The position numbers were made by a program, and so were the translations under genes. A stretch of DNA of 43,496 nucleotides from Chloroflexota bacterium. GTDB lineage: Bacteria; Chloroflexota; Anaerolineae; Anaerolineales; VGOW01. The notes beneath the pieces are model-generated. The model saw nothing but the letters and a program-made list of their open reading frames with translations. It was not told where the DNA came from and ran no database searches. The stretch lies in NCBI GenBank assembly GCA_016213135.1, contig JACRBQ010000094.1, positions 1 through 43,496 on the forward strand, in the 5' to 3' direction. Of the stretch, positions 8,362 to 15,347 are shown one piece after another (positions within the stretch are counted from its first letter, which is position 1; the number at the start of each line of letters is the position of its first letter).

Positions 8362-8664
8362 ATGAACTCGGATCGGCATCTGACGGCTCGGGCGGGCGTC
8401 GCCCCCGGCAACAACGAGACGGCGGGCAAACAGCGTTCCGGTAAGGTGCGCCGCGGCAACAAGTGCTTACAAACCGGACTGGTGCTGGCCGCGCATTCCG
8501 CGGCCTGGACCAAGGGCACCTACCTGCGTTCGCTGTATTTGGCCTTATACAAACATCCGTGTCACCAGGGGCCAGAGCGGGCTTGGTTAAGGCGCTTTGG
8601 GATCGTCAATCGGCAGCCAAGTAGCGCGTCGCGCGAATTCTTCGGGCTGTTGGACACCGCCTGA
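8362..8664 (+). mobile_element. IS110-family transposase remnant
   Basis: The frame reads LTARAGVAPGNNETAGKQR, SGKVRRGNKCLQTGL, then AAHSAAWTKGTYLRSLY. This is the conserved part of the IS110/IS116/IS902 C-terminal domain (Transposase_20), whose usual form has AG-x-P-x-NE-S-GK-x-R-x-G and a GN-x-x-LR helix. The N-terminal DEDD nuclease domain and the end of the C-terminal domain are missing, so it is inactive. The remnant abuts the truncated sortase copy at 8674 and probably records the event that duplicated it. Confidence 0.75.
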
Positions 8665-8673
8665 CGCCCGCGG

Positions 8674-9057
8674 GTGTTCCGGCGGCTCTCCATTCCGGCC
8701 ATCGGCGTGGATGCGCCCGTGGTGCATGGCGTGGAACCGGAGAATCTCAGGCTGGGTGTCGGGCATTATCAAGAGTCGGCCAACCCGGGCGAGCGCGGCA
8801 ATCTTGTTTTTGCCGGGCACAACGACATCTACGAAGTGTTTCGCTATCTCGCCGACCTGAAACCCGGCGACGAAGTGGCCGTCTATACCGCCTCACAAAG
8901 TTATCGCTACGTAATTCGCGGCTGGCGGCTGGTGGAGCCGACCGAAGTTGCTGTGCTTGAGCCAACCGCCGATCCGACGATCACGTTGATCTCCTGCTAT
9001 CCCTATTTGGTTGACACACAGCGGATCGTGGTTTACGGGGAACTGGTGGGAGGGTGA
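8674..9057 (+). CDS. Sortase, second copy, N-terminally truncated
   Basis: From GTG 8674 the product is 127 residues. From base 8686 it matches the first sortase copy (137-511) almost base for base, with one codon deleted (GHNDIYE against GHNDIYGE) and Arg replacing Cys in SYRYVIRG. Catalytic His (GHND), Cys (LISCYP) and Arg (TQRIV) are all kept. The N-terminal region is replaced by sequence next to the IS110 remnant, so it lacks any signal or anchor and probably cannot be exported. The homology ends exactly at the stop codon. The lack of internal stops points to a recent duplication or gene conversion. Confidence 0.75.
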   Translation: MFRRLSIPAIGVDAPVVHGVEPENLRLGVGHYQESANPGERGNLVFAGHNDIYEVFRYLADLKPGDEVAVYTASQSYRYVIRGWRLVEPTEVAVLEPTADPTITLISCYPYLVDTQRIVVYGELVGG

Positions 9058-9090
9058 AGAGCATTCGCGTTTTGGATGACATCGCCATAC

Positions 9091-9100
9091 GCCATTTGGC
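9091..9100 (-). promoter_or_regulatory. GCCAAATGGC element, copy a
   Basis: Exact GCCAAATGGC on the minus strand, followed by GTAT as in copies d and e. It lies between two convergent stops (9057 and 9105), so here it is not placed as a promoter element. Confidence 0.45.
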
Positions 9101-9104
9101 CTGT

Positions 9105-10148
9105 TCACGGCAAAAATTGCAGTGGATCGAGAAACGGCCCGGCCTGATAGCGAATGCGGAAGTCAATGTGATCGCCGGTCGAATTGCCGGTGCTGCCCGA
9201 AAGCGCAATCGTCTGCCCTTGATCCACGCCCTGTCCCACGCTCACCAGATTCTGGCTGTTGTGGCCGTAATACGTCCAGAAATCGTTGCCGTGATCGATG
9301 ATCACCAAATAGCCGAATCCGGTATTGTCCCAGCCGGAAAAGATCACCGTGCCGCTGTCGGCGGCGAGGATGGGCTGACCGGCGTACGTGTCAACGTCAA
9401 TCGCCGGATGCCCGGCCCAGTAGTATTGCGTGATCACGTCGGGCGGCACCGGCCAGATGAAATAGCCCAAGCCGGTTTTGACCAGTGATCCCTGATAGAA
9501 ACCCGGCGACTTGCGCCCCCGACCGGCGATGACGGTCGGCCCCGGCTCCGTCCACACAATCGGCTTGCGCCCGCCGGGGACGATCACCTTTTGACCGGGC
9601 GTGAGCGCGTACGGCGGCTCGTCGGCAAAGTCGTTGCCGGGATAAGTCGAAACGTCTTCAACAGGAACGCCGTACAGCAGTTGCAATCGTTCCAGCGTAT
9701 CGCCTTCGGCAGCGTAATGCAGTACGCCATCCACCGGAAGGATGTTGATCACTGCGCCGATGCTCAATGCTTCGGCGTTTTCCGAAAGCAGGGGGTTGCC
9801 CCACAGGATCGTTTCCGGCTTGAGTCCGAATCGCCCGGCGATGGAGAAAGGCGTGTCGCCGGCGGCGATGGTGTAGGTGATGACGGCTGGACGAATAGCG
9901 TTTGGTTTTTCGGTGTGCGAGTCGGCAAGGCGAGTGAGCATGCCGGCGTCGATCACTTCGAGCGGAATGAAATGCTCGGTGTGATCGTCCGCGTCCGGGC
10001 CGGGCGTCGGCGCGGTTTCGGCGGCGAGCGCAAATCCAACGAGCGTTTCCGGCGGCTTTGCCCACCGCGACCACGGAAGGCGCGCAAGCAAGATGGCGAT
10101 GGCGGCGACACCGAGCAAACTGGCGTGGCCGGCCAATCGGCGAAACAT
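9105..10148 (-). CDS. LysM-containing M23 peptidase-like protein
   Basis: A 347-residue exported protein with an N-terminal membrane anchor (SLLGVAAIAILLARLPW). Two LysM-like repeats follow: one around YTIAAGDTPFSIAGRFGLKP and one around HYAAEGDTLERLQLLYG. The C-terminal domain has the peptidase M23 fold, with GHPAIDVD (HxxxD ligands) and YYGHNS. The final HxH motif is GDHIDF, so the second His, normally a zinc ligand, is Asp. The protein may still bind metal or may be a non-catalytic wall-binding or activator protein. It converges on the sortase copy at 9057. Confidence 0.85.
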   Translation of the reverse strand: MFRRLAGHASLLGVAAIAILLARLPWSRWAKPPETLVGFALAAETAPTPGPDADDHTEHFIPLEVIDAGMLTRLADSHTEKPNAIRPAVITYTIAAGDTPFSIAGRFGLKPETILWGNPLLSENAEALSIGAVINILPVDGVLHYAAEGDTLERLQLLYGVPVEDVSTYPGNDFADEPPYALTPGQKVIVPGGRKPIVWTEPGPTVIAGRGRKSPGFYQGSLVKTGLGYFIWPVPPDVITQYYWAGHPAIDVDTYAGQPILAADSGTVIFSGWDNTGFGYLVIIDHGNDFWTYYGHNSQNLVSVGQGVDQGQTIALSGSTGNSTGDHIDFRIRYQAGPFLDPLQFLP

Positions 10149-10193
10149 GATGATGAAAACATCCCGAAGGCAGCAAACCTTCGGAACGTATTA

Positions 10194-10429
10194 TTAGGGC
10201 GCGGGCGTGCCGCCCATCATTCCTGACCGCTGGACATCATGCCCTGGCCCATAGTCATCATGGATTGGCCGTCCGACATCATCGTGGCGCCGGCGTCCAT
10301 CATCTGTTGACCAGAGGTCTTCATCGCCTCGCCGTCGGCCAACATTTGATCGCCAGCGCGCATCATGGCTTGGCCTTGCGTCTGTATCACCTGGCCGGAG
10401 TCCATCATCTGCTGGGCATTGTCCTGCAT
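10194..10429 (-). pseudogene. Met-rich seven-residue-repeat protein, frameshifted near its end
   Basis: From ATG 10429 the protein is built of nine tandem seven-residue units with consensus xxMMxxG: QQMMDSG, QVIQTQG, QAMMRAG, DQMLADG, EAMKTSG, QQMMDAG, ATMMSDG, QSMMTMG, QGMMSSG. The current frame ends QE-stop at 10217. A one-base shift there continues GMMGGTPAP to a stop at 10194, a natural-looking end. No signal peptide is present, and a dispersed repeat lies directly upstream, so the N-terminus may be lost. Met pairs at fixed spacing suggest Cu(I)/Ag(I) binding or a helical bundle. It follows the copper-related genes 10524-12814. Confidence 0.5.
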
Positions 10430-10436
10430 CGCAATG

Positions 10437-10487
10437 TTTTCTCTTTCTTCCCTTCGCGTTCTTTGTGCCTTCGCGGTTCAAAAATCT
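10437..10487. repeat. Partial copy of the ~120-bp dispersed repeat
   Basis: The segment with CCTTCGCGTT, GCCTTCGCGGTTCAAA resembles the right half of the repeat at 37233-37352 and, inverted, the left half of 14402-14521. It sits immediately upstream of the Met-repeat gene. Confidence 0.5.
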
Positions 10488-10523
10488 TCGCAGCCAACGT
10501 AGTTTTTAAGGGCAATTATTTAT

Positions 10524-10785
10524 CTATCTTGTGACGGGCGCGCCGCACTGTGGGCAGTGCGTCCACGCGGCCTGCAAACCCTGTCCGCAGTGAGAGCAGT
10601 AGCGCGCAGGAGAAGCCGCAGAGGTGAATCCCTGCGGCGCGGGCGGCATGAACATCGGCCCGGCGCGGTTGCCCCAAAGCCCCCCGCAGCCCGGCGGCCA
10701 CGCCGATCACCAACAGCACCGGCAAGCCGATCACAATTAACATCGTTGACAATCCAACGCCAAGCATCATTCCGCCTCCGAGCAT
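10524..10785 (-). pseudogene. Small membrane protein with zinc ribbon, frameshifted at a G run
   Basis: From ATG 10785 the frame encodes a Gly/Met-rich start (MLGGGMMLGVG) and one membrane helix (LIVIGLPVLLVIGVAAGL). At a run of six Gs near 10685 the sense moves to another frame, which reads AGPMFMPPAPQ and then a zinc ribbon: CSHCGQGLQAAWTHCPQCGAPV, with a stop at 10524. Joined across one indel, it has the same plan as the proteins at 19022-19360 and 21140-21403. The homopolymer makes a sequencing error as likely as a true mutation. It is the last of the gene group that starts with the Lit-like gene. Confidence 0.6.
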
Positions 10786-10806
10786 CAGGGGTTGTTCCTC
10801 CTTTGG

Positions 10807-11628
10807 TTACACTGTCGCCAGAATCAACAGCCCCATCGCCGCCACGCCGCCGCCGAGAACCAGCCGTACCCATTCTTTGTGATGCAGATTCCATCGAGCG
10901 AGCCGGTTGAGCGTGGGCCGCGCCGAAGCGGCGACCAGAATTACGACCAGCGGCAGGATAAAGACGGCGTTGTACAGCAACAGATAGCTGTAGCCCATCA
11001 GCGCCGTCGGCTGCAGAGCCAGCAGACTCAACACGCCAAGATACACCGCGCCACTGCACGGCACGGTGCATAAGCCGATGAGGAAACCGCCGACGATCAG
11101 CGCCGGAATGGTCGCCTTCTGCGCCGACTGCCGCGCGATCAGACTCACTTTCTCCGGCGCTTGCAATCGCCATCCCAGTTCGGGCAGGAAGAAATCTTTG
11201 AGCATCCACAAGCCGAACAGCACGGCCAACAGCGCGCCAACGCGGGCGGGAACGTGCTGGCGGGTGAAAAAGTCGAGCGACTTGAGCAGGCCGACGCCGA
11301 GGGCGAGATAGGTGAGAAAGATGGCAGCAATATAGATCGCGCCCAGGCCGAGCATTCGCAGGCGGAGGGCGTTGACGTTCTGTTCGTCGGCGCGCAGGGT
11401 GGTCAGCAGGGCCGTGATGAACAGCAACAACACAGTGAAGGCGCACGGGTTGATGCCGTCAATCACTCCGGCGACAATCACCGTCGGGAGCGTGATCTGC
11501 GGCAGATACATCTGCATCGCTTCAGTTGGGGCGTTGGGATGCCACAGGCCGGTGAGGGCCACCGCGCCTAGCCCCACGACGGCCAGCGCGGAGAGGACGG
11601 CGATGCGGCGGACTTGAATGGCGGTCAT
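10807..11628 (-). CDS. CcdA/DsbD-family transmembrane thiol transporter
   Basis: A 273-residue protein with an N-terminal anchor helix followed by six core helices. The paired redox cysteines are in GINPCAF (first repeat) and CTVPCSGAV (second repeat), in canonical order. Family members carry electrons across the membrane from thioredoxin to extracytoplasmic thiol proteins for cytochrome c or copper-site maturation. It starts three bases after the stop of the cupredoxin gene (11632), so it probably keeps the cupredoxin cysteines reduced for metallation. It is the first of three CcdA-like genes in this window (see 34996 and 40317). Confidence 0.85.
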   Translation of the reverse strand: MTAIQVRRIAVLSALAVVGLGAVALTGLWHPNAPTEAMQMYLPQITLPTVIVAGVIDGINPCAFTVLLLFITALLTTLRADEQNVNALRLRMLGLGAIYIAAIFLTYLALGVGLLKSLDFFTRQHVPARVGALLAVLFGLWMLKDFFLPELGWRLQAPEKVSLIARQSAQKATIPALIVGGFLIGLCTVPCSGAVYLGVLSLLALQPTALMGYSYLLLYNAVFILPLVVILVAASARPTLNRLARWNLHHKEWVRLVLGGGVAAMGLLILATV

Positions 11629-11631
11629 CAG

Positions 11632-12093
11632 CTAACCCTCTTCGACAATCAGTGCGCCTTGCATGGTCGGGTTGGCGCGCCCGCCGCAGCAGATGTCGCA
11701 GTAATAGATGTACGTTCCGGCCTTCGTCGGCGTGAAGGTGGCATAGTTCGATCCTTCGGGCGGGGCGACGATACTCACCTCAAGTTCGTCCACCGCCCAT
11801 TGGTGCTTGCCGCCGCCGTCGGTGTGGTGCGAATTATCGAGGCTGGTCAGGCGCACGGTGACCGGCTGGCCGACTTTGACGCGGATGAGTTTCATATCGA
11901 AGCCGCCCATGTCGGCGGCCACGTCGATCACGTTTCCGGCCATTGGCTCAAGCGCCGGGCGAGTGAAAGCCGTCACCAGAAAGTATCCGGCCAGCCCCAG
12001 CACGCCGAGTCCGATGACGGCAAAAGCAATGGCGCGAATTTTGTTGGCGCGCTCGCGGGTCACTTTGCGCGCTTGGCGATCTTTGTTTGACAT
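11632..12093 (-). CDS. Membrane-anchored CuA-like cupredoxin with atypical ligand loop
   Basis: A 153-residue protein: basic cytoplasmic start, one membrane helix (AIAFAVIGLGVLGLAGYFLV) and an extracytoplasmic cupredoxin domain. It carries a His cluster (SHHTDGGGKHQW) and a ligand loop YYCDICCGGRANPTMQG. The CxxxC followed by Met resembles the CuA site of cytochrome oxidase subunit II and nitrous oxide reductase. However, the His expected four residues after the second Cys is Ala/Asn, and there is an extra Cys. It could be an electron carrier, copper chaperone or copper store. It is flanked by a Lit-like gene and a CcdA-like gene in one transcription unit. Confidence 0.8.
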   Translation of the reverse strand: MSNKDRQARKVTRERANKIRAIAFAVIGLGVLGLAGYFLVTAFTRPALEPMAGNVIDVAADMGGFDMKLIRVKVGQPVTVRLTSLDNSHHTDGGGKHQWAVDELEVSIVAPPEGSNYATFTPTKAGTYIYYCDICCGGRANPTMQGALIVEEG

Positions 12094-12103
12094 TGTTGTT
12101 CTC

Positions 12104-12814
12104 CTAGGGTTGGGGCGTTGAGGGTTGGATGTTGGTTGATGCGGCTCGCACTCCTTCGCGCAAGAGCCATCCGATTAACGCCGTTAACAAGCCGCCGATC
12201 AGCGTGAGGCCGGAAATGGTCATCGCGGCGTCAAACCAGAAGTTTTCGGGGAAGAGGCGGATGAGTGTATCCGAGTAGTTGAACGTCCACGTGCCGGCGG
12301 CGAAGAAGATTTTATGGAAGGCGACGAACCACAGCCGCCAGGCGACGACGGCCAGCAAGCCCACGACCGCGACCAGCGCCGCCGAGATCACGCCGCCCCA
12401 CTGAATGGCGGCGGCTAAAGCGGCGCGAGTCTCCCTGCGCCAAGAAAGCGCGACACCGGCGACGAGAACCAAAGCAAGAGCAATTTGCCACAGCCGCCAA
12501 ACGGATTGATAGACGTTCTGCACGTCCCGCATATGGCTGAGTTCTCGGGCGTTGTAGAGCGGCAAGCCATTCGATTGTTGATTGGCAAGCGCGTCAATCG
12601 GTTGAGACCCGCGCACGTACTCGAAGTTGGCCGAGGCATAAGTGAGCCGCTGTGCCTGATCGAAACCGAACGGATCGGGCGGAAAATCCGTCTTGCCGTA
12701 TTCACTTGAGAGATATTGATCGGTGACCAGCAGGCGGACGGAACTGACGACGAGGACGAGCGGGAGCAGAAATGAAATGAGAAGCTTGAGTAAACGGATG
12801 AGTAATGGGGGCAT
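12104..12814 (-). CDS. Lit-like lipoprotein intramolecular transacylase (DUF1461/TIGR01906)
   Basis: ATG 12814 is preferred; a TTG at 12832 would add six residues. The 236-residue product has four membrane helices and a large loop. It carries family hallmarks: LYNARELSHMRDVQNVY after the loop, and FHKIFFAAGTWTF leading to SDTLIRLFPENFWFD. In Firmicutes this family includes Lit, which moves an acyl chain on lipoproteins to make the lyso form, and copper-inducible Lit2 paralogues occur on mobile copper-resistance islands. Here too it heads a copper-related operon (cupredoxin, CcdA). Activity on lipoproteins is inferred. Confidence 0.75.
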   Translation of the reverse strand: MPPLLIRLLKLLISFLLPLVLVVSSVRLLVTDQYLSSEYGKTDFPPDPFGFDQAQRLTYASANFEYVRGSQPIDALANQQSNGLPLYNARELSHMRDVQNVYQSVWRLWQIALALVLVAGVALSWRRETRAALAAAIQWGGVISAALVAVVGLLAVVAWRLWFVAFHKIFFAAGTWTFNYSDTLIRLFPENFWFDAAMTISGLTLIGGLLTALIGWLLREGVRAASTNIQPSTPQP

Positions 12815-12910
12815 GGCAATAGAAAGGCGCAAGCGCGAGAGATTTGTTCACTTGCAGTTTATCGCGCCGGCAGAGAAAGGGGAGGCGTTAAATGGCGCGT
12901 CGAGTACCCC

Positions 12911-12920
12911 GCCATTTGGC
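12911..12920 (-). promoter_or_regulatory. GCCAAATGGC element, copy b
   Basis: Exact element 97 bases upstream of the Lit-like start at 12814. AAATGGCG near 12890 and CGCCATTT here also form an inverted pair, so a hairpin could form in the leader. Confidence 0.5.
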
Positions 12921-12956
12921 CTGAAATAAAACTTCCGATTGAGCTAAATGCCAGCT

Positions 12957-13856
12957 CTACAACCCGATCAACGCCGCGCCGGCCAGCATGATCAACGCCC
13001 CTGGCAGACGGCGTGGCAGGCCCCGTTCGCGCAACAGCCAATAGGCCCAGGCAAGGGTGAAGACGGCGCTCAACTTGAACAACGCCGAGACGTAACCGAC
13101 CGGCCCCAGGCGGAAGGCTGCATAGCCCATGAGCGGCGCGATGCCCCCGATCAGTCCGAGAACGAGGAAGCCCCGCGCCTGCGCCCGAATTTGCGCGAAT
13201 GGCTGACGCGCCCGCCACAGCATCACGGGCATAAGGGTGAGCGCCAGCGCCAGCGAAGCGGCGAACGCCGCCGCCGTCGAGTTTTCGGGAAAGGTGTGCC
13301 GGATAGCCGTCTTCTCGAAGATCGGCGTCAGCCCCCACAGCAACCCGGCAAACAGCGCCAGAAGTAGGGGGCGACCACTCGTGTCGCCCCTCCAGCGATT
13401 GTGGAGCAACTCACGCAGTGGCCCGGCAAAGTCGCGCGTCGATCTCAAGTTGAGCAGGTACACGCCGAGGATGATCAGCGCTACGCCGAGTATCGGTAAG
13501 GGCGTGAGAATTTCGCGCAGGGTGAAGACTGAAACCAGCAGTGTAATTGCCGGGCTGACGGCGAGCAGAGGCGAAACGAGCGAGGCGTCGGCGTCTTTAT
13601 ACGCGCGGGTGACGGCCAAGTGCGCCGCCGCGTTCAATCCGGCCGACCCGGCGATGCCGACGACAAACATCCCATCCACGCGCGGCAGCGGGCCGAAGAA
13701 CGTGACGAGCGTCAGTCCGAGCAGAGGCAAGGCAAACGCCTGCCCGGCCCAGGCGACGACGGCCACATCCGTGTCGCCCAACAGCCGCTTGACGACGATG
13801 GGGTTGAACGAGGCCAGCAAAGCCGCGCCGAGCGCGTAGGGAAACCATAGAGCCAT
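12957..13856 (-). CDS. EamA/DMT-family transporter
   Basis: A 299-residue protein with ten predicted membrane helices in two EamA halves, each ending with the typical GVALIILGVYLLN-like helix. The second half ends LPRRLPGALIMLAGAALIGL. Motifs such as RAYKDADASLVSPLLAVSP in the fourth helix region and PVGYVSALFKLSAVFTLAWA in the last quarter are diagnostic of drug/metabolite exporters. The substrate cannot be told from sequence. It may be co-transcribed with the Rieske gene upstream and is separated from the Lit operon by element b. Confidence 0.85.
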   Translation of the reverse strand: MALWFPYALGAALLASFNPIVVKRLLGDTDVAVVAWAGQAFALPLLGLTLVTFFGPLPRVDGMFVVGIAGSAGLNAAAHLAVTRAYKDADASLVSPLLAVSPAITLLVSVFTLREILTPLPILGVALIILGVYLLNLRSTRDFAGPLRELLHNRWRGDTSGRPLLLALFAGLLWGLTPIFEKTAIRHTFPENSTAAAFAASLALALTLMPVMLWRARQPFAQIRAQARGFLVLGLIGGIAPLMGYAAFRLGPVGYVSALFKLSAVFTLAWAYWLLRERGLPRRLPGALIMLAGAALIGL

Positions 13857-13918
13857 AGCGCGGCCATTGTACGCAGATCAGACAACCGGCGCGATAACGA
13901 CGATCAAGGCGAGCGTGG

Positions 13919-14407
13919 TCAGGCATTCGTTGCAGGCAGGCGGAAGGTCGCGGCAACTTTCTTTGATCGATCTACTGCCAGTTGCCCGACGTTATCCCAA
14001 TGCAACTCCAGATAGGGCAGGGGGCGCACAGCCGGGCCCCGGATAACCTGCCCATCGGCGGTATAGCGGCTGCCGTGGCAGGGACAAGCAAACGTGCCGT
14101 CCGGCTGGGGATGAATGAGACAGCCAAGATGGGTACAAACATTGTCGAGCGCGTAATAGCCCTCATCGTCCTTCTGCAAAAAGATGCGCGCCCGCTCAAT
14201 GTGAGCCGGGAGCGATGGCAGGCTCTGGGGCATGCCGAGAGCGAACACCATCGGGCTCGGCACCGGCAGACTCTGGCCTATGAACTGCGCGATTTGTCGC
14301 AGCATCATCCAAACCGGGATTGCCCATATCCAACCTACAGTCTTGAGGAACGTGCGGCGAGAGATTTCCGCCAGCCGGGCATTATGGAGTTGCATACAAG
14401 GCTCCAC
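13919..14407 (-). CDS. Rieske 2Fe-2S membrane-anchored protein
   Basis: A 162-residue protein. SRRTFLKTVGW plus the following hydrophobic helix looks like a Tat signal or membrane anchor. The Rieske domain has both cluster-binding boxes, CTHLGC and CPCHGS, with the usual two His and two Cys and the disulfide cysteines. This is the iron-sulfur subunit type of cytochrome bc or related complexes, but no cytochrome b is adjacent, so its partner is elsewhere or it is a stand-alone electron carrier. Start is MEPC at 14407 or MQLH at 14395. The dispersed repeat 14402-14521 overlaps its 5' end. Confidence 0.88.
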   Translation of the reverse strand: MEPCMQLHNARLAEISRRTFLKTVGWIWAIPVWMMLRQIAQFIGQSLPVPSPMVFALGMPQSLPSLPAHIERARIFLQKDDEGYYALDNVCTHLGCLIHPQPDGTFACPCHGSRYTADGQVIRGPAVRPLPYLELHWDNVGQLAVDRSKKVAATFRLPATNA

Positions 14408-14521
14408 TGAAAAAAGCCCATTTGAACCGCAAAGATGCTAAGAACGCGAAGAAAAACAAGGGAAATTCTTTGCGTTCTTCGCGCCTTCGCGGCGAGATCG
14501 TAGTTTTTGCAGTAGAGTCAT
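14402..14521. repeat. Dispersed ~120-bp repeat, copy A
   Basis: It runs from CTCCACTGAAAAAAGCCC to GTTTTTGCAGTAGAGTCA. The reverse complement of 37233-37352 matches it along its whole length with only scattered differences. It contains an imperfect palindrome built on AACCGCAAAG and CTTTGCG motifs. Confidence 0.8.
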
Positions 14522-14530
14522 ACAAGTTTC

Positions 14531-14617
14531 CTATGCAATATCTCCTCGCCAGCGATACCACAGCCGGCCGACGAAATAGCCAATCACGGCTCCGGCCAAG
14601 CCCGAAGCCCAATGCAC
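14531..14617 (-). CDS. Short membrane peptide or C-terminal remnant (28 aa)
   Basis: The minus-strand frame ending TAG at 14531 reads HWASGLAGAVIGYFVGRLWY followed by RWRGDIA. It has a Gly-zipper membrane helix and a basic end. The frame stays open upstream of GTG 14617 without a clear start, so this may be the tail of a lost gene rather than a complete peptide. Confidence 0.3.
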   Translation of the reverse strand: MHWASGLAGAVIGYFVGRLWYRWRGDIA

Positions 14618-14645
14618 GGGATGCGGCTGGCGTGTTTGGGGATAC

Positions 14646-14655
14646 GCCGTTTGGC
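14646..14655 (-). promoter_or_regulatory. GCCAAACGGC, variant of the GCCAAATGGC element (copy c)
   Basis: One base differs from the consensus, but the following GTATCCCCAAAC matches copies d and e, so it belongs to the same family. It lies downstream of the small ORF ending at 14671 and inside the open frame leading to 14531. Confidence 0.4.
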
Positions 14656-14670
14656 AGGGGCGAGGATGAG

Positions 14671-14895
14671 TCAGTCTTCGTCAACCGGGTGCGGAATTTC
14701 GCCTGACATGAATCGGTCGAGGTCTGACTGGAAGACGCGCCGACCACGATGCTCGGCGCCGGGGCAGCGATCCAAATCCTTGATCTCCCCGCAGCAAGCA
14801 GTGACAGCGGTTGGCTCATCTGACGATGTCGGTTGGGTCACATTCACTGGGTCTTCTCCATAAAAGGGGAATGGAGTCGCGTTGCGCGAACTCAT
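14671..14895 (-). CDS. Small Cys-containing protein coupled to the CupA-like gene
   Basis: ATG 14895 overlaps the TGA of the upstream cupredoxin gene (ATGA), which suggests translational coupling. The 74-residue product is hydrophilic and Asp/Glu-rich, with TACCGEIKDLDRCPG and an RRVFQSDLDRFMSGEIP end. Three Cys and acidic residues would allow metal binding, but I recognise no family. It is supported only by its coupling and position, so it may be spurious. Confidence 0.4.
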   Translation of the reverse strand: MSSRNATPFPFYGEDPVNVTQPTSSDEPTAVTACCGEIKDLDRCPGAEHRGRRVFQSDLDRFMSGEIPHPVDED

Positions 14896-15269
14896 TCCAC
14901 AATCAACTTCCCCCTCAGCATCCCCATCTGGCACTGGAACTCGAACTCACCGGCCTTGTCGGGCATGAACTCGACGGCGACGGTTTCGCCTTCGGGGAGC
15001 TTGGCGCTCTTGTTGAAATCGGGGAAGAGCACCAACTCGGAGCAGGAGGCCGACTCGGCGCGGACGAAGTTCAAGCGCACCGGCTTTCCTTTTTCGACGA
15101 CGATCACATCCGGGGTATAGCCGCCTTTGACGAGGATCATCGCTTCTTGATAGCCGCCGCCGGTCAGCGCGGCCTTCACGCCCGGCTTCTTCACCAGCCA
15201 GAAGAACCAGACGATGAGGGCGATGGCGGCGAGGCCGCCGAGGGTGACGAGGAGTTTGTCGGGAGTCAT
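14892..15269 (-). CDS. CupA-like membrane-anchored cupredoxin copper chaperone
   Basis: ATG 15269 follows a good GGAGGAAG site. The 125-residue product has one membrane helix (LLVTLGGLAAIALIVWFFWLV) and a cupredoxin domain. Its metal residues match the arrangement of streptococcal CupA: a Cys in ASCSELVLF, then a C-x-M-x-M loop in FQCQMGMLRG. CupA binds Cu(I) and hands it to the CopA exporter. Here the gene lies directly downstream of a copA on the same strand, which fits the same role. Only a repeat separates the two genes. Confidence 0.8.
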   Translation of the reverse strand: MTPDKLLVTLGGLAAIALIVWFFWLVKKPGVKAALTGGGYQEAMILVKGGYTPDVIVVEKGKPVRLNFVRAESASCSELVLFPDFNKSAKLPEGETVAVEFMPDKAGEFEFQCQMGMLRGKLIVE

Positions 15270-15282
15270 AGGTCTTCCTCCA

Positions 15283-15347
15283 TTGCTGATTGTAAATTTC
15301 TGATTGTTGATTGGCGGATCCAATCAGCAATCCACAATCAGAAATCA
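15283..15347. repeat. AATCAGCAATCAG-family palindromic repeat, intergenic copy
   Basis: TTTCTGATTGTTGATTGG and, after a short loop, CCAATCAGCAATCCACAATC plus AGAAA form a long imperfect stem. It fills the space between copA and the cupredoxin gene. Related copies are at 16223-16298 and 19635-19691. Confidence 0.7.

Noticed and set aside
10520..11446. Minus-strand frame (308 codons) overlapping the CcdA-like gene
   Set aside because: Out of frame with the clear CcdA protein; Arg/Ala-rich without motifs.
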